DNA of 64,000 bases from Bacillus_P idriensis_A (GTDB lineage Bacteria; Bacillota; Bacilli; Bacillales; Bacillaceae), in contig NZ_JBCMYF010000009.1 of NCBI RefSeq assembly GCF_050483325.1, positions 1-64,000 of the forward strand. Reading direction: 5' to 3'. The position numbers and the translations under genes were made by a program. Every line of letters starts with the position of its first letter. Within the stretch, counting starts at the first letter, position 1. Of the stretch, positions 8,619 through 16,857 are shown piece after piece. Below the pieces are notes generated by a model, which was given only the letters and a program-made list of their open reading frames with translations, did no database searches and was not told the DNA's origin.

Positions 8619-8648
8619 ATAATAGCATGAAAATCAAAGCGTTTACAA
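8619..8648 (-). promoter_or_regulatory. Promoter of the malate synthase operon with overlapping cre site
   Basis: Minus strand: TTGTAA (8643-8648), 18 bases, TATTAT (8619-8624). The sequence TGTAAACGCTTTGA at 8634-8647 matches the CcpA cre consensus TGWAANCGNTNWCA in 13 of 14 positions and overlaps the -35 element, so catabolite repression by CcpA is predicted. Confidence 0.75.
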
Positions 8649-8677
8649 TCATTTTCAGAACATTTTACCAATTTAAT

Positions 8678-10132
8678 TTACATGCCTGCTGCTTTCATTT
8701 CTTTTTTTACTTCCGCGCAGCGTCCTGGACTTGGAAATAATTTTCCTGCATTTAATAGATTATCAGGGTTAAAGACTTCTCTGACTCTTGTTTGTGCTGA
8801 AATTTCTTCTTCCGTAAAGACAAACCGCATTTCTTCTCTCTTTTCAATACCTACCCCATGTTCACCTGTAATCGTTCCGCCAACTTCGGCACAAACCTGC
8901 AGACATGCGCTGCCGGCTTTTAAAGCCGCCTCAGTCTGACCCGGAATTCTTGAATCGAACAAGACCAGCGGATGCAGATTGCCGTCTCCTGCATGAAAGA
9001 TATTGGCGATTCGGAGACCTGATTCTTTACTGATCAGATTTATTTTTTCAAGGACTTCAGGCAGTCTGCTCCGGGGGATGACTCCATCCTGTACAAGATA
9101 ATCAGGTGAAATGGCTCCCATTGCTCCAAACCCAGTTTTTCTGTTTGCCCACCATCTTGCACGCTCTGCTTCACTTTCAGCAGCCTTTACTTCACGGACA
9201 TTCCATTTCGTGCAAACCTCAAGAATTTGAGTGATTTGTTCATCGATGCCGGCAGATATACCGTCTACTTCTATTAATAAGACCGCTTCAATGTCTTTCG
9301 GGTGTCCTACGGGAAAAGCTGCCGCCTCAACACCTTCAATTGCGGTTTTATCCATCATTTCAAGAGCTGCAGGGACAATCCCGGCTGAAATAATGTCTGA
9401 AACAGCGCCGCTGCCGTCTGACACACTATCAAAGTAAGCAAGGACCGTCTGTTTCGATTCAGGGTTTTTTAAGATCCTCACCGTGATCTTTGTGACGATT
9501 CCAAGCGTTCCTTCTGATCCTGTTATTAATCCCAGCAGATCATAGCCCGGCGAATCCGGAATCCCATTTTTCCCAATTTCAATGATTTCACCATTAGGCA
9601 GAACAACTTCAAGACCAAGGATATGGTTTGTTGTTACGCCATATTTGAGGCAATGGGCGCCGCCTGCATTTTCTGCAACGTTTCCCCCTATAGTACAGCA
9701 ATATTGACTGGATGGATCCGGCGCATAGTAATACCCTTTATCTGCAATTGAGTTCGTTAATTTAAGATTGACGAAACCGGGTTCAACGACTGCCCGTCTA
9801 TTTTCAAGATCTACACTGATCAGTTTTTTCATTTTCACGAGACTGATAATGACTTCACCGTTAATTGGAATGGCGCCTCCGCTTAAGCCTGTTCCTGCAC
9901 CCCTTGCAAGGAATGGCAGCTGATTTTCTGAGCAATATTTGACGAGTGCTGCGACTTCTTCTGTATTCTTCGGAAAAACAACTGCTTTTGGCAAATGCTT
10001 GTGGATGGTAAAGCCGTCACAATCATAGGCTATTAAATCTTCTTTATGATAGAGAATATTTGATGGACCGCCTGTCAATTTTGCAAGACTATGAATATGT
10101 TTATCTTTCGTTTTAAGTCCTTTAACAGCCAT
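8678..10132 (-). CDS. glcD: FAD-binding glycolate oxidase subunit GlcD
   Basis: This flavin subunit of a glycolate (or D-2-hydroxyacid) oxidase has 484 residues: an N-terminal PCMH-type FAD domain with RGAGTGLSGGAIP and GNVAENAGGAHCLKYGVT, and a C-terminal FAD-oxidase domain with NIFHAGDGNLHPLVLFD and TGEHGVGIEKR. ATG at 10132 overlaps the glcF stop (TAATG), with AAAGGAGGAGC upstream, so translational coupling is expected; the longer open frame is not needed. The gene order glcE-glcF-glcD plus malate synthase favours glycolate over D-lactate as substrate, but the two cannot be told apart by eye. Confidence 0.92.
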   Translation of the reverse strand: MAVKGLKTKDKHIHSLAKLTGGPSNILYHKEDLIAYDCDGFTIHKHLPKAVVFPKNTEEVAALVKYCSENQLPFLARGAGTGLSGGAIPINGEVIISLVKMKKLISVDLENRRAVVEPGFVNLKLTNSIADKGYYYAPDPSSQYCCTIGGNVAENAGGAHCLKYGVTTNHILGLEVVLPNGEIIEIGKNGIPDSPGYDLLGLITGSEGTLGIVTKITVRILKNPESKQTVLAYFDSVSDGSGAVSDIISAGIVPAALEMMDKTAIEGVEAAAFPVGHPKDIEAVLLIEVDGISAGIDEQITQILEVCTKWNVREVKAAESEAERARWWANRKTGFGAMGAISPDYLVQDGVIPRSRLPEVLEKINLISKESGLRIANIFHAGDGNLHPLVLFDSRIPGQTEAALKAGSACLQVCAEVGGTITGEHGVGIEKREEMRFVFTEEEISAQTRVREVFNPDNLLNAGKLFPSPGRCAEVKKEMKAAGM

Positions 10133-11496
10133 TAAAGCTCCTCCTTTCCTTTTTCCTCCATTTGATAGGCCCAATCAAGAAGCTGTACGGTATGAACAAC
10201 TTTCTGATTTCTGCCGTATTTTTGCACACCCATAGCCATTTGGAGCATACAGCCGGGATTCCCCATTGAGATCATTTCAACGTCATCCGGAACATTTTCC
10301 ATTTTGCTTTCAAGTACAGCTCCTGCCATTTCGGGGTTGGTTATGTTGTAAATGCCTGCACTTCCGCAGCATCTATCAGCATTAGGCATATGGACCATTT
10401 CCACGCCTGGAATATCCAATAAGATATCGCGCGGTTCCTGGCGCACACCCTGTCCATGTGCTAAGTGGCATGCATCATGATAGGTGATTCTTGTGTTTAA
10501 TTCAGCTTTAGGTTTTTCATAGCCGGTGTCATGCAGGTATTTTGAAACATCGACTACTTTTGCTGCAAACTCTTCTGCTTTTTCATGCCATTCTGTGTCA
10601 ACTTCCCGGAACAATTCCCCATACTCCTTCAGCATACATCCGCATCCTGCTGCATTAACAATAACTTGATCCGAATCTTTAAAAGCCTCAATGTTCTGTT
10701 TTGCAAGCTTGCGGCCAGTATCTCTGTCGCCTGCATGAACATGGAGGGCACCGCAGCAAGTCTGATTTTGCGGAATGGCAACGTCATTTCCGTTCTTCGT
10801 TAATACATTTATTGTGGATTCGTTAATATCACTGAACATAACGTCCATCACACAGCCAGTCAGGAAGGAAACTTCAGTCTTAGCCTTACCCTGTGCAGGG
10901 ATGACCGTTTGATTTTTGTATTTTTTTCTCACGGGCATCTTGATTTCCGGCATAATGGCTTCCATGTCAGCCAGATGTTTTGGCATGACCTTCAGCATCC
11001 CGGTTTTGCGCACCGCTTTTTGAATACCGCTTTTTTGATAAAATTTAAGCAGACTTCCAACAGTATTCAATCGATCTTGATGAGGAAACAGTCCTTTTAA
11101 GAAAAATTTGCTTACAGATCCTTTTACTCCGGTTAAAGGCATTGCCTGGCGGATCTGTCCCCTGGCTTCCTCAATGAGACCGCCGACATCAACATCTGCA
11201 GGACATGCCGTCGTGCAGGCGCGGCAATCAAGGCAGGCGAAAACCGGATCCATGAATTGTTCATTCACTTGAAGCTTTCCATCTGCAACTGATTTGATTA
11301 AATGCACCCTTCCTCGCGGTGAATGCTGCTCCTGCCCTGTTATCTCATAGGTTGGACAGGACTCAAGACACATGCCGCAATGGACGCAGTCTGCCCATTT
11401 GCTCTCATCAGGATGATCCTTCCATAAATAATTGCTGAGACTTGTTTCCTTGCATGCCGGGGATGCCTGCTTTAAGTCACTTTCTCTTATGCTCAC
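10132..11496 (-). CDS. glcF: Glycolate oxidase iron-sulfur subunit GlcF
   Basis: This 454-residue electron-transfer subunit has two 4Fe-4S clusters in the N-terminal domain: Cys37, 40, 43, 47 (CVHCGMCLESCP) and Cys88, 91, 94, 98 (CLDCRACTTACP). Two CCG-type domains follow (CCGALHVHAGD and CCGSAGIYN), as in GlcF and heterodisulfide-reductase-like proteins. The GTG start at 11496 directly abuts the glcE stop (TAAGTG), with GGGAGG 7 bases upstream. It carries electrons from the GlcD/GlcE flavins to the quinone pool. Confidence 0.93.
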   Translation of the reverse strand: MSIRESDLKQASPACKETSLSNYLWKDHPDESKWADCVHCGMCLESCPTYEITGQEQHSPRGRVHLIKSVADGKLQVNEQFMDPVFACLDCRACTTACPADVDVGGLIEEARGQIRQAMPLTGVKGSVSKFFLKGLFPHQDRLNTVGSLLKFYQKSGIQKAVRKTGMLKVMPKHLADMEAIMPEIKMPVRKKYKNQTVIPAQGKAKTEVSFLTGCVMDVMFSDINESTINVLTKNGNDVAIPQNQTCCGALHVHAGDRDTGRKLAKQNIEAFKDSDQVIVNAAGCGCMLKEYGELFREVDTEWHEKAEEFAAKVVDVSKYLHDTGYEKPKAELNTRITYHDACHLAHGQGVRQEPRDILLDIPGVEMVHMPNADRCCGSAGIYNITNPEMAGAVLESKMENVPDDVEMISMGNPGCMLQMAMGVQKYGRNQKVVHTVQLLDWAYQMEEKGKEEL

Positions 11497-12804
11497 TTAA
11501 ATACCTCCCAGATAACGTTTGTAATTCAGGATTGATTTTGGATCGATTGCGGCTTTAATCCCTTGAATCAGAAAGAAATATGATGGCTTTTCTCCCCATA
11601 CTTCTGTTTTGTGCCTCAATGCGTATGGCAGGTGCTTGATGAGCGTATACCCGCCCAATTGAGCGGTAATTTGCTGAATACGCTCAATTGCACCTATTAC
11701 GTCATTGCTGCTTCCTCTCAGAATGACTTGGCATAAACCGTGCCCTAATCCTCCATGAGCTTCAATCGACACCGACTTATGCATTCCGGCACTTTCCTTT
11801 ACAATGTGGAAAACATCCAGGTTTTTCACCCCGATTTTCAAGACAGCTTCAGTAACTGAACCAGGCTTTGAGCTGACACCGCTGGGAGCTGTCTTATAAA
11901 ACGCATCCCAAAATAATTCTGCTTCCGCTTGAGGCAGCAGCGAAAACAATGTACCCTCCGGCACGATGCTTTTTATAAACTCTTCCTGATAGCGGACTGA
12001 TGGTTCGAAATCCTCAAAACTGATTGCAAGCGTATACATTTCATGGTTGGATAAACGTTTAGATAAGGCAGGGCTCAATAGTTCCAAAGCGATTGGCTCC
12101 ATCATGGAATCCAGCAGTTTTATAACGAAAAGACTCATTTCTTCCTGAAGTTCAATCGGAAAAGATAAAAGAATAAGGCTTTCATATTTTGGAACTGGCC
12201 TGAGCTTCAACGTGATTTCTGTCACAACTCCAAGCGTGCCCATAGAACCTATAAAAAGTTTATTCATATCATAGCCGGCAACGTTTTTAACAACTTTTCC
12301 GCCTGATCGGATGATTTGACCGTCAGGATAAACGATTCTAAGTCCAATAACTGAATCTCTTGATGATCCGTAGCCAAGCCGTTTGGGACCGCTTTCATTA
12401 GTTGAGATAATTCCTCCGATCGTTGCATGCTCTGGCCAGGCAGGATCAAGTGAAACTTTTTGCATGTGCTTTGCTAAATAATCCTGAAGCTCTTTGAACG
12501 TTGTTCCTGCTTTCACGGTTACTGTCATATCTCCGGGAGTATGCTCTGTTATACCCGTGTAATGAGCCAGGGACAACTGGATATCTGCATATTCTGTTAA
12601 TCCTCCAAATCCGCGCTTTGTCCCTCCGCCGATAATGGAAACTTTTTTGCCATTTTGATCAGCAAATTTAAGGACTTGTGTGATCTCCTCTTCTGTAGTC
12701 GGGAACACGGTCATTTCACCATTATTTCCGAGCAAGTGATTCGTCTGACCCTCCGTTTTTACTTTTTCTTCAGGGAAAAGTGAGATTAATTCTGTCAGGA
12801 TCAA
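11497..12804 (-). CDS. glcE: FAD-binding glycolate oxidase subunit GlcE
   Basis: This 435-residue second flavin subunit has a PCMH-type FAD-binding domain (GGGTKRGFGGLTEY, ATIGGIISTNESGPKRLGYGSSRD, KNVAGYDMNKLFIGSMGTLGVV) and a divergent C-terminal part. It is shorter than GlcD in the catalytic half, as usual for GlcE. TTG at 12804 follows GGAGGTG by 5 bases and is the only start with a good ribosome site. It is the first gene of the oxidase operon, and the 19-bp operator at 12821-12839 sits just upstream. Confidence 0.9.
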   Translation of the reverse strand: MILTELISLFPEEKVKTEGQTNHLLGNNGEMTVFPTTEEEITQVLKFADQNGKKVSIIGGGTKRGFGGLTEYADIQLSLAHYTGITEHTPGDMTVTVKAGTTFKELQDYLAKHMQKVSLDPAWPEHATIGGIISTNESGPKRLGYGSSRDSVIGLRIVYPDGQIIRSGGKVVKNVAGYDMNKLFIGSMGTLGVVTEITLKLRPVPKYESLILLSFPIELQEEMSLFVIKLLDSMMEPIALELLSPALSKRLSNHEMYTLAISFEDFEPSVRYQEEFIKSIVPEGTLFSLLPQAEAELFWDAFYKTAPSGVSSKPGSVTEAVLKIGVKNLDVFHIVKESAGMHKSVSIEAHGGLGHGLCQVILRGSSNDVIGAIERIQQITAQLGGYTLIKHLPYALRHKTEVWGEKPSYFFLIQGIKAAIDPKSILNYKRYLGGI

Positions 12805-12820
12805 AACTCCACCTCCAATT

Positions 12821-12839
12821 GTTTTGTAATAACAAACAC
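12821..12839. promoter_or_regulatory. 19-bp near-palindromic operator, copy 2
   Basis: It is the exact reverse complement of the element at 8576-8594 (dyad TTGT-N4-ACAA), located between the GntR gene and the glcE ribosome site. A TATAAAAC stretch immediately upstream on the minus strand may be the -10 element. Sharing between the two operons implies one regulator for both. Confidence 0.75.
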
Positions 12840-12864
12840 TGTTTTATATTTAGTGTAAAAAAAT

Positions 12865-13557
12865 TCAGTTATTCTGCTGAAGACTCTTATGAAGTATGGA
12901 TTCTACGAACGTTAAATGCTGCAGCATGTATTCGCTAGATTGATTCGGTTTACCGGAAGAAATACTTTCGAAGATGCGCTCATGGTGTACTGCAATGGTT
13001 TCTATCGCCTCATTATCACATTTGATAAACTGGTGAAAATCAATCATTGCATGTTTAATCGTGGTGGATATGACTTGTACAAACTGAATCAGCAGTGCAT
13101 TGCCGGTTGCTTTGGCAATCGATAAGTGAAATTGATAATCATCTTCCCAGGGGGCATCAGTCTGAGTTGATAAAATCATGTTCATTTGCTTAAGATCTTT
13201 TTCGGAACGATTGCAGGCAGCCATTTCTGCCATGCCGGTTTCAACAATTTTTCTAACTTGAAAAAGCTCGGTAACATCATTTGCATTTGTCAGCATAACA
13301 GCATGGCTAAAAATTTTTCTTGAATCAAATTTGCTGACATACGTGCCTTCGCCCTGTTTCACTACTACAAGACCTTTTCCTTTTAAAGCTGTGATGGCAT
13401 CGCGGACGGCTGATCGCCCAACTCCAAACCTCTCGCAAAGCTCTCTAACCGAAGGCAGCTTTTCCCCAGCAGCAATCGAGCCATCCAAAATCATTTTCTC
13501 AATTTGCTCGCTGATTGTATCTGAAACCTTCCTGGTTGAAATTTTTTCTATTAGCAC
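12865..13557 (-). CDS. GntR family (FadR subfamily) transcriptional regulator, GlcC-like
   Basis: This 230-residue protein has an N-terminal winged helix (KLPSVRELCERFGVGRSAVRDA, about residues 34-55) and an all-helical FCD ligand domain (FQVRKIVETGMAEMAA, DDYQFHLSIAKATGNALL, HHERIFESI). The Asp and His positions expected for metal or carboxylate binding are present. E. coli GlcC, the glycolate regulator, belongs to the same subfamily, and B. subtilis LutR is another relative. The gene lies immediately upstream of glcE in the same direction, so control of the two operons with the 19-bp motif is the natural inference. The GTG start has AAAGG about 10 bases upstream. Confidence 0.88.
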   Translation of the reverse strand: MLIEKISTRKVSDTISEQIEKMILDGSIAAGEKLPSVRELCERFGVGRSAVRDAITALKGKGLVVVKQGEGTYVSKFDSRKIFSHAVMLTNANDVTELFQVRKIVETGMAEMAACNRSEKDLKQMNMILSTQTDAPWEDDYQFHLSIAKATGNALLIQFVQVISTTIKHAMIDFHQFIKCDNEAIETIAVHHERIFESISSGKPNQSSEYMLQHLTFVESILHKSLQQNN

Positions 13558-13675
13558 TTATTCACAGCCTTTCTTTTCAGACATCACATATCTGACAAGT
13601 AATCTAGTATAGTTTCATTTAAACATGATGACCTTCATTTTTCAATTCATTTATTGAATAATTCTGAAAATAAAT

Positions 13676-13698
13676 GAAAAAGCGGCCCTCAAGCCGCT
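13676..13698 (-). terminator. Terminator of the MDR oxidoreductase gene
   Basis: Minus strand: AGCGGC, a 6-base loop, GCCGCT, then TTTTTC, 16 bases after the stop codon at 13714. Confidence 0.85.
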
Positions 13699-13713
13699 AA
13701 ATCTTTGTTTCTA

Positions 13714-14733
13714 TTAAAATTGTTCCAGCACTATTTTCCCGATCGTACTTCCGCTCTCTAATGATTGATGTGCTTTCTTAATATTCGCGGCATTTATTGG
13801 TGATAGAGTTTGTTTTAAGGTTGTTTTTAAAATTCCCTCATCTATCAGGCCGCTGATTTTGTTCAGCAGGATCTGCTGTTCTTGCATGTCTTCTGTTTGA
13901 TACATAGCTCTTGTGAACATAAATTCCCAGACAAATGTGACACTCTTGCTTTTTAACAAATTCAAATCAAGAGGTTCCTTGTTTTCAACGATTGAACAAA
14001 TTTTACCCTGAGGCTTTATTACTTCACTCATACCATTCCAGTGCTGATCTGTGTTATTCAGACAAAAAATATAGTCTACTTCTGTGATTTGCAGATTTTG
14101 AAGCTCTTCTTTCAAAGATTTATGATGATTTATCAGATGATCCGCACCATATTTCTCTGCCCATTTTCTCGTTTCAGGCCTTGATGCTGTTGCAATCACG
14201 TTCAGACCTGCCCATTTTGCAAGCTGTATCGCGATAGATCCCACTCCTCCTGCTCCGCCGATAATCAAAATTTGTTTTCTTTTGTTTCGTTCCTTATCAG
14301 CAGGATCAATCATTAATCGATCGAACATCCCTTCATATGCTGTAATCGCCGTCAGCGGAAGTGCAGCTGCTTCTGCATGAGTAAGAGATTTGGGCTTTTT
14401 CCCTACAATTCTTTCATCTGCCAGATGATATTCGCTGTAAGTGCCTTGCCTTGTGATGCTGCCGGCATAAAACACTTCATCGCCAGGTTTAAAATCGGTG
14501 CAATTCTCACCGGTTTCCACCACTGTGCCGCTTGCATCCCAGCCGAGAATTTTTGGCTCATCCTCTGCTTTTTCTTTAGGTGTTCGCACTTTTGTATCAA
14601 CAGGATTAATGGAAATGGCTTTAACCTGTACCAGCAGATCTTTTCCAGAAGCCGCCGGTTTTTCCAGTTCAATATCGAGCAAGCTTTCTTCATGTTCGAT
14701 TGGCAAGTATTTATACAGTCCGATTGCTTTCAT
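13714..14733 (-). CDS. Zinc-type alcohol dehydrogenase-like / quinone oxidoreductase family protein (MDR superfamily)
   Basis: This 339-residue cytosolic NAD(P)H-dependent reductase has an N-terminal GroES-like domain (ISINPVDTKVR, GWDASGTVVETG, GDEVFYAG) and a Rossmann domain with GGAGGVGSIAIQLAKWAG. The catalytic-zinc Cys/His set of true alcohol dehydrogenases is absent, placing it with the zinc-independent quinone-oxidoreductase-like branch. The substrate is unknown. It is monocistronic, with its own terminator and about 100 bases of separate upstream DNA. Confidence 0.85.
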   Translation of the reverse strand: MKAIGLYKYLPIEHEESLLDIELEKPAASGKDLLVQVKAISINPVDTKVRTPKEKAEDEPKILGWDASGTVVETGENCTDFKPGDEVFYAGSITRQGTYSEYHLADERIVGKKPKSLTHAEAAALPLTAITAYEGMFDRLMIDPADKERNKRKQILIIGGAGGVGSIAIQLAKWAGLNVIATASRPETRKWAEKYGADHLINHHKSLKEELQNLQITEVDYIFCLNNTDQHWNGMSEVIKPQGKICSIVENKEPLDLNLLKSKSVTFVWEFMFTRAMYQTEDMQEQQILLNKISGLIDEGILKTTLKQTLSPINAANIKKAHQSLESGSTIGKIVLEQF

Positions 14734-14820
14734 GAATGATTCCTCCCCATTTGATTCTATTAGTTAGTATGGGGAGAATAATCGAATAAATCAATTAAAT
14801 CAACTTGGATAAACAAACAA

Positions 14821-14846
14821 AAAACGCCTAAAATCATAGGCGTTTT
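14821..14846 (-). terminator. Terminator of the sugar ABC operon
   Basis: A perfect 10-bp stem AAAACGCCTA/TAGGCGTTTT with a 6-base loop. On the minus strand it is followed by TTGTTTGTTT and lies 16 bases after the last gene of the operon. It could also act in the other direction. Confidence 0.85.
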
Positions 14847-14861
14847 AGTAAACTGATCTAC

Positions 14862-15947
14862 TTAAACAAATACCGGAACCTTAATATCTACTTCTTTTCC
14901 AAGTGCAGAGGAACGGAGTACTCCGTCTATAATTGCCTGATTAAGCAGGATTTGCTCTGCCGGGATTGGAGCTGGTCGATTTTCTTTTATGGCTGACACA
15001 AAATCTCTTACTTTTTCATGGAAAATATCAATTTTATGATCAATGACCGGAACCTGTGTTTCTGAATGCTGTCCGACAATATCGTGAAAGAGTGAAATAC
15101 TTCCGATGCCGCCGTCCCAGACACCGCTCCAAGGTCCTTGTCCTGCAGGTGTCAGCTTAAGTCCTGCGTCTGTACCGAGAAAAATGGTAGGACCTAAGGA
15201 ATCCATGTGCATCGCCCATGAAATTTTAAAATTCAGCACCTTGCCTCCTTCTAATCGAACCATCGCGACTCCAAAGTCTTCTACTTCAAATCTGGCTGCT
15301 TCATGATGATAGTGAGGATTCCTGCCAAAATGACTGGAAGTATAGGCTGAAACCGTTAATGGCTTAGGGTAATTCAATGCATTCAAGGCCAAGTCCAAAG
15401 AATAACAGCCAATATCCGCCATTGCACCAGCTCCTGCCAGCTCCTTATTTATGAATGTTCCCCCTGGCATCCCCCTTCTTCTTCCTCCTCCGGTTTGAAT
15501 ATAATAGACATCTCCAAGCTGTCCGGATTGAACAATTTCTTTAATCGTTTTCATATTTGGATCATATCGCGGCTGAAATCCGACTGTCAGCATTTTTCCA
15601 GTGCGGCGTGATGTCTCAACCATTTCAACTGCTTGTTCTAGTGTAACTGCCAGCGGTTTTTCAACCAGCACATGTTTATCTGCAAGCAATGAATCAATAC
15701 TGGTTCTGTGGTGTGTGACATTTGGCGTACAGACACTTACACCATCTAAATCAAGTTCAAGCAATTCCAGATGACTGTCGAATGCCCTGGCATCGCGAAT
15801 TCCCAGCTGTTCGATAAATTCCTTCGCTTTTCCGGGAATGACGTCTGCAACTGCAGCAATTGTAACATCCTTCATTTGCAGGTAGGCTTTAGCATGTACA
15901 GCAGCAATTCCTCCGCTTCCAATAATTCCAATTTTAATAGTTGACAT
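14862..15947 (-). CDS. Gfo/Idh/MocA family oxidoreductase (operon gene 6)
   Basis: This 361-residue NAD(P)-dependent sugar dehydrogenase has a Rossmann domain at the start (KIGIIGSGGIAAVHAKAYL), the signature HVLVEKPLAVTLEQA with the catalytic Lys around residue 100, and a C-terminal substrate domain. ATG at 15947 has AGGAGG upstream and overlaps the isomerase gene by 14 bases; the longer open frame lies inside that gene. As the last gene of a sugar-uptake operon it probably oxidises or reduces the imported carbohydrate or a derivative. The actual sugar is not deducible. Confidence 0.9.
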   Translation of the reverse strand: MSTIKIGIIGSGGIAAVHAKAYLQMKDVTIAAVADVIPGKAKEFIEQLGIRDARAFDSHLELLELDLDGVSVCTPNVTHHRTSIDSLLADKHVLVEKPLAVTLEQAVEMVETSRRTGKMLTVGFQPRYDPNMKTIKEIVQSGQLGDVYYIQTGGGRRRGMPGGTFINKELAGAGAMADIGCYSLDLALNALNYPKPLTVSAYTSSHFGRNPHYHHEAARFEVEDFGVAMVRLEGGKVLNFKISWAMHMDSLGPTIFLGTDAGLKLTPAGQGPWSGVWDGGIGSISLFHDIVGQHSETQVPVIDHKIDIFHEKVRDFVSAIKENRPAPIPAEQILLNQAIIDGVLRSSALGKEVDIKVPVFV

Positions 15948-16848
15948 CCGCAATTCCTCCTGATTTCTTTTTATGAAAAACCGACTGAAGAAAATCTTTA
16001 GCTCGCTTAATGCCTTCTTGTTCAGAAGACAGTGACCCCCAATAATGATGATCCTCAAGCTCGATGCTGATCGGACCTTTATACCCGATAGCATCTAATC
16101 TGACAGCAACCTTTCTCCAGTCAACCTCCCCATGACCCGGAATCGTATAGCGCCATGCCCCTTCGGAAAAGTCGTACTTAGAATCAAATACGCCGGGCAA
16201 GTGGCCCAAATCATATTGTTCCTCTTTCAGCAGCGCTGTATCTTTTCCATGACAGTAAAGGATTTTTTCGGCAAACTCATCGAGAAACCGAAGATAATCA
16301 ATGCCAAGTCTCACCAAATGAGAAGGATCATAGTTCACTCCGAAATGCTTGGACGGCACCTCATTAAACATATATCTGAGCACCTCTGGAGTCGTTCCAA
16401 GGGTTGGATACGCCGGTGCAGGACCAGGCCAGCCTTCAAGTGCCAGGAAAAGATTGTTTTTCTCGGCAAGCCCAACCACCTCAGGAAATGTTTCTTTCCA
16501 TATTTCTAAGCTTCTTTTTTTAGGAATCAGGCTGTTTTCCGGCACAAGACACATGAAAATCACCTTGCCTTCCAATGCTGATACTTGTTCAAACTGTTCC
16601 TTTAATGATAGAACTGCATTCCAGCGTTTTCCTTCATCCTCACTTAAAAGATCCGTGTTCCCAACACAGCCTTTTCCATCAATTGAACCAATTTCTATTT
16701 GATAGTTCGCTGCTATTTTTGCAACTGAGTCGTCAAGGCGCGGGAGGTCAAGTACCTTGATTCCATTTTCATTGGCCCATTTTGCTGTGAATTCAATTCC
16801 TTCTTTTCCGAAATACGGGGGTATCCTCATACCGATTTTATTGTCCAT
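15934..16848 (-). CDS. Sugar phosphate isomerase/epimerase (xylose isomerase-like TIM barrel)
   Basis: This 304-residue protein of the AP-endonuclease-2/xylose-isomerase-like TIM-barrel family has candidate metal ligands at the ends of strands: Glu in FLALEGWPGPAP, Asp and His in FGVNYDPSHLVRLG, His in ILYCHGKD and Glu in GPISIELEDHHY. Such enzymes isomerise, epimerise or dehydrate sugars and often pair with Gfo/Idh/MocA dehydrogenases, as here on both sides. ATG is 9 bases after the upstream dehydrogenase gene. Confidence 0.88.
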   Translation of the reverse strand: MDNKIGMRIPPYFGKEGIEFTAKWANENGIKVLDLPRLDDSVAKIAANYQIEIGSIDGKGCVGNTDLLSEDEGKRWNAVLSLKEQFEQVSALEGKVIFMCLVPENSLIPKKRSLEIWKETFPEVVGLAEKNNLFLALEGWPGPAPAYPTLGTTPEVLRYMFNEVPSKHFGVNYDPSHLVRLGIDYLRFLDEFAEKILYCHGKDTALLKEEQYDLGHLPGVFDSKYDFSEGAWRYTIPGHGEVDWRKVAVRLDAIGYKGPISIELEDHHYWGSLSSEQEGIKRAKDFLQSVFHKKKSGGIADVNY

Positions 16849-16857
16849 ATTAATCCC

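Noticed and set aside
8561..8671. N-terminal extension of malate synthase
   Set aside because: It would cross the operator, the -10 box and the cre site, while ATG at 8560 has a perfect ribosome site and gives the family's normal length.
1502..13557. Lactate utilisation (lutABC) locus
   Set aside because: No LutA/LutB/LutC-type proteins. The flavin and iron-sulfur subunits have GlcD/GlcE/GlcF architecture and stand with malate synthase.
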